From NCBI GenBank assembly GCA_049509915.1, contig JBEKZL010000324.1, positions 1 to 7,250 of the forward strand: DNA of 7,250 nt. The letters are read 5' to 3'. A program made the position numbers and the translations under genes. Position 1 is the first letter of the stretch. Every line of letters starts with the position of its first letter. The notes below the pieces were generated by a model. That model was not told the DNA's origin and ran no database searches. It saw only the letters and a program-made list of their open reading frames with translations. Below are positions 6,377 to 7,250 of the stretch, in pieces. This stretch comes from JBEKYD01 sp049509915 (GTDB taxonomy: Bacteria > Acidobacteriota > Terriglobia > Bryobacterales > Bryobacteraceae).

Positions 6377-6645
6377 TCACTGCCTGTCGAAAACGAAAAC
6401 CTGGGAGAATTCCTTACCGTCAGCGTTGGTGCCTCTGACAGTCGTAGTCATCGTCTTGCCGCCGTGTGAGACCACGGTGCGCGCGGTGGCCTTGTACGGC
6501 CCACCGTTTTTCTTGCGTTCGTCGGTCAGGGTGTTCGCATTCACCCGCTTAGCTTAATCGCAATCGTGTCATATGGCGCATTGCCTTCGACATGGACGTC
6601 CTTGCCGTGGTGTTTCGCCGTATAGCCCGAATTGACCGCCGAAGT
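6377..6645 (-). pseudogene. Decayed C-terminal half of a small acidobacterial secreted-type protein
   Basis: Read on the minus strand, two frames together give a continuous protein-like stretch. The first, about 6645 to 6553, reads AVNSGYTAKHHGKDV then EGNAPYDTIAIK. The second, 6550 to the TGA at 6379-6377, reads KRVNANTLTDERKK, GGPYKATARTVVSHGG, KTMTTTVRGTNADG and KEFSQVFVFDRQ. I recognise this pattern (YTAKxxGKDxxVxG, YDTIAIKRVNANT, GKTMTTTxxGTNADGK, VFDxQ end) from small, usually signal-peptide-bearing proteins of Solibacter-like genomes with no known function. Two lesions are seen. A 5-bp tandem duplication breaks the frame after IAIK. The N-terminal half with signal peptide is missing: upstream the frame loses family resemblance and meets a stop at 6702-6700, next to the TPR gene start. 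No start codon or SD was found. It is probably not expressed as a working protein. Confidence 0.7.
6547..6556. repeat. Perfect 5-bp tandem duplication causing the frameshift
   Basis: GCTTA occurs twice in a row at 6547-6551 and 6552-6556. Removing one copy fuses the two minus-strand frames into D-T-I-A-I-K-R-V-N-A-N-T with no lost or extra residue, so the duplication is the evident inactivating mutation. Confidence 0.8.
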
Positions 6646-6717
6646 GCGCTTCGGTAAACTGCTCCGCCGATTTCTGCGAAATTCCCGGGCCCGCTGCCAC
6701 TATAACCAGGTAGCGAT

Positions 6718-7250
6718 ATGCGGCTAGTAGTGTTCCTATGGGTCGGCGCGCTGGCCTGGGCGCAGCCGCCGGATCCGACTTACGAACCTTTGGCGCGCGC
6801 GTACGCGGCGCTGAAGGCCAAGGATTACGACGCTGCGATAGCGGGATTTCTGGCCGCCGGCGCGCTGGCGCCGGATCGGGCGTCCGTCCATAAAGATCAG
6901 GCGTACAGCTATCTAAAGATCGGCGAGAACGAATTGGCGCGGCGCGAATTCGGCGCGGCCATGCGGCTCAACGCCAGCGACGAGCAAGTCGCCATGGAGT
7001 TTGCCTTCCTAAGTTACGAGAACAAGGAGGAAGCCATGGCGCGGCGGATCTTCGATCGAATCCGCAAGACCGGCAACGCAACCGCCGAGCAGGCGTTTCA
7101 AAACATAGACCGCCCTTTGGCGGCCGGAATTGCACGATGGCAGGAAGCGATCCGGCGCGGCGCGGATAATTTCGGCAGCAATTATGAGTTGGCCAAACTG
7201 GCCGAGCAGCGCGACGAATTGGCCCTGGCGGCGGAACATTATGCCAGCGC
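6718..7250 (+). CDS. Exported tetratricopeptide-repeat protein (5' part; continues beyond the window)
   Basis: The visible 177 codons start at ATG 6718 and stay open to the right edge. Residues 1-16 form a short signal peptide (MRLVVFLWVGALAWAQ), so the protein is likely periplasmic or envelope-associated. Helical TPR-like repeats follow: about 22-55 (PLARAYAALKAKDYDAAIAG with a Pro near the end), 56-89 (QAYSYLKIGENELARREFGA) and 90-120 (FLSYENKEEAMARRIF). Another helical segment, 150-178, contains YELAKLAEQRDELALAAEHY. TPR arrays are protein-interaction scaffolds; nothing here names the partner or pathway. The SD is weak (AGG, 7 nt upstream). TATAAC at 6701-6706 resembles a -10 but has no good -35 and would leave almost no leader. 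Codon use is GC-rich, like that of the permease and atzF genes. Confidence 0.85.
   Translation, partial: MRLVVFLWVGALAWAQPPDPTYEPLARAYAALKAKDYDAAIAGFLAAGALAPDRASVHKDQAYSYLKIGENELARREFGAAMRLNASDEQVAMEFAFLSYENKEEAMARRIFDRIRKTGNATAEQAFQNIDRPLAAGIARWQEAIRRGADNFGSNYELAKLAEQRDELALAAEHYAS

Noticed and set aside
6336..6557. 73-codon plus-strand open frame with a hydrophobic stretch
   Set aside because: It is antisense to the recognisable minus-strand gene remnant. The apparent hydrophobic segment is the complement of its Thr-rich coding sequence.
6701..6706. TATAAC as a promoter of the TPR gene
   Set aside because: There is no acceptable -35, and only 11 nt separate it from the ATG, leaving almost no leader.

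Overview
The window looks like chromosomal DNA from a GC-rich soil acidobacterium, probably close to Candidatus Solibacter/Bryobacterales. The main reasons are a PadR-type repressor overlapping an ADOP-type (acidobacterial duplicated orphan permease) gene, a PEP-CTERM secreted protein, and a DinB-like protein and a small secreted-protein remnant of types I recognise from such genomes. The assignment rests on gene content alone; no rRNA, tRNA, CRISPR array or insertion sequence was seen.

Layout, left to right. Positions 17-1816 (+) encode a full-length two-domain allophanate hydrolase homologue. It appears to be the last gene of an operon entering from the left, because its GTG start overlaps a possible upstream stop codon. 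Convergent to it, at 1945-2658 (-), is a PEP-CTERM protein with its own promoter-like and SD elements and a pair of direct repeats upstream. Next comes a two-gene minus-strand unit: padR (5671-5339) and an ADOP permease (5342-2776), joined by an ATGA stop/start overlap. The permease reading frame is broken at a run of seven C on its coding strand. Divergent from padR is a DinB-superfamily gene (5770-6246, +). Positions 6247-6717 hold the C-terminal half of a decayed minus-strand gene. At 6718 a signal-peptide-bearing TPR protein begins on the plus strand and runs off the right end.

How the genes relate. padR and the permease form a standard repressor/target cassette, and the padR-dinB spacer carries a padR promoter-like sequence and a TATCGATA palindrome that could be its operator. 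The other genes show no obvious common pathway.

Most notable observations. The allophanate hydrolase homologue keeps Lys81 and Ser155 of the amidase-signature triad but has Ala179 where the nucleophilic serine belongs, and several neighbouring active-site positions are also changed. The permease carries a single-base frame break in a homopolymer. The remnant gene at 6377-6645 is knocked out of frame by a perfect 5-bp tandem duplication. No clearly new multi-gene system was found.
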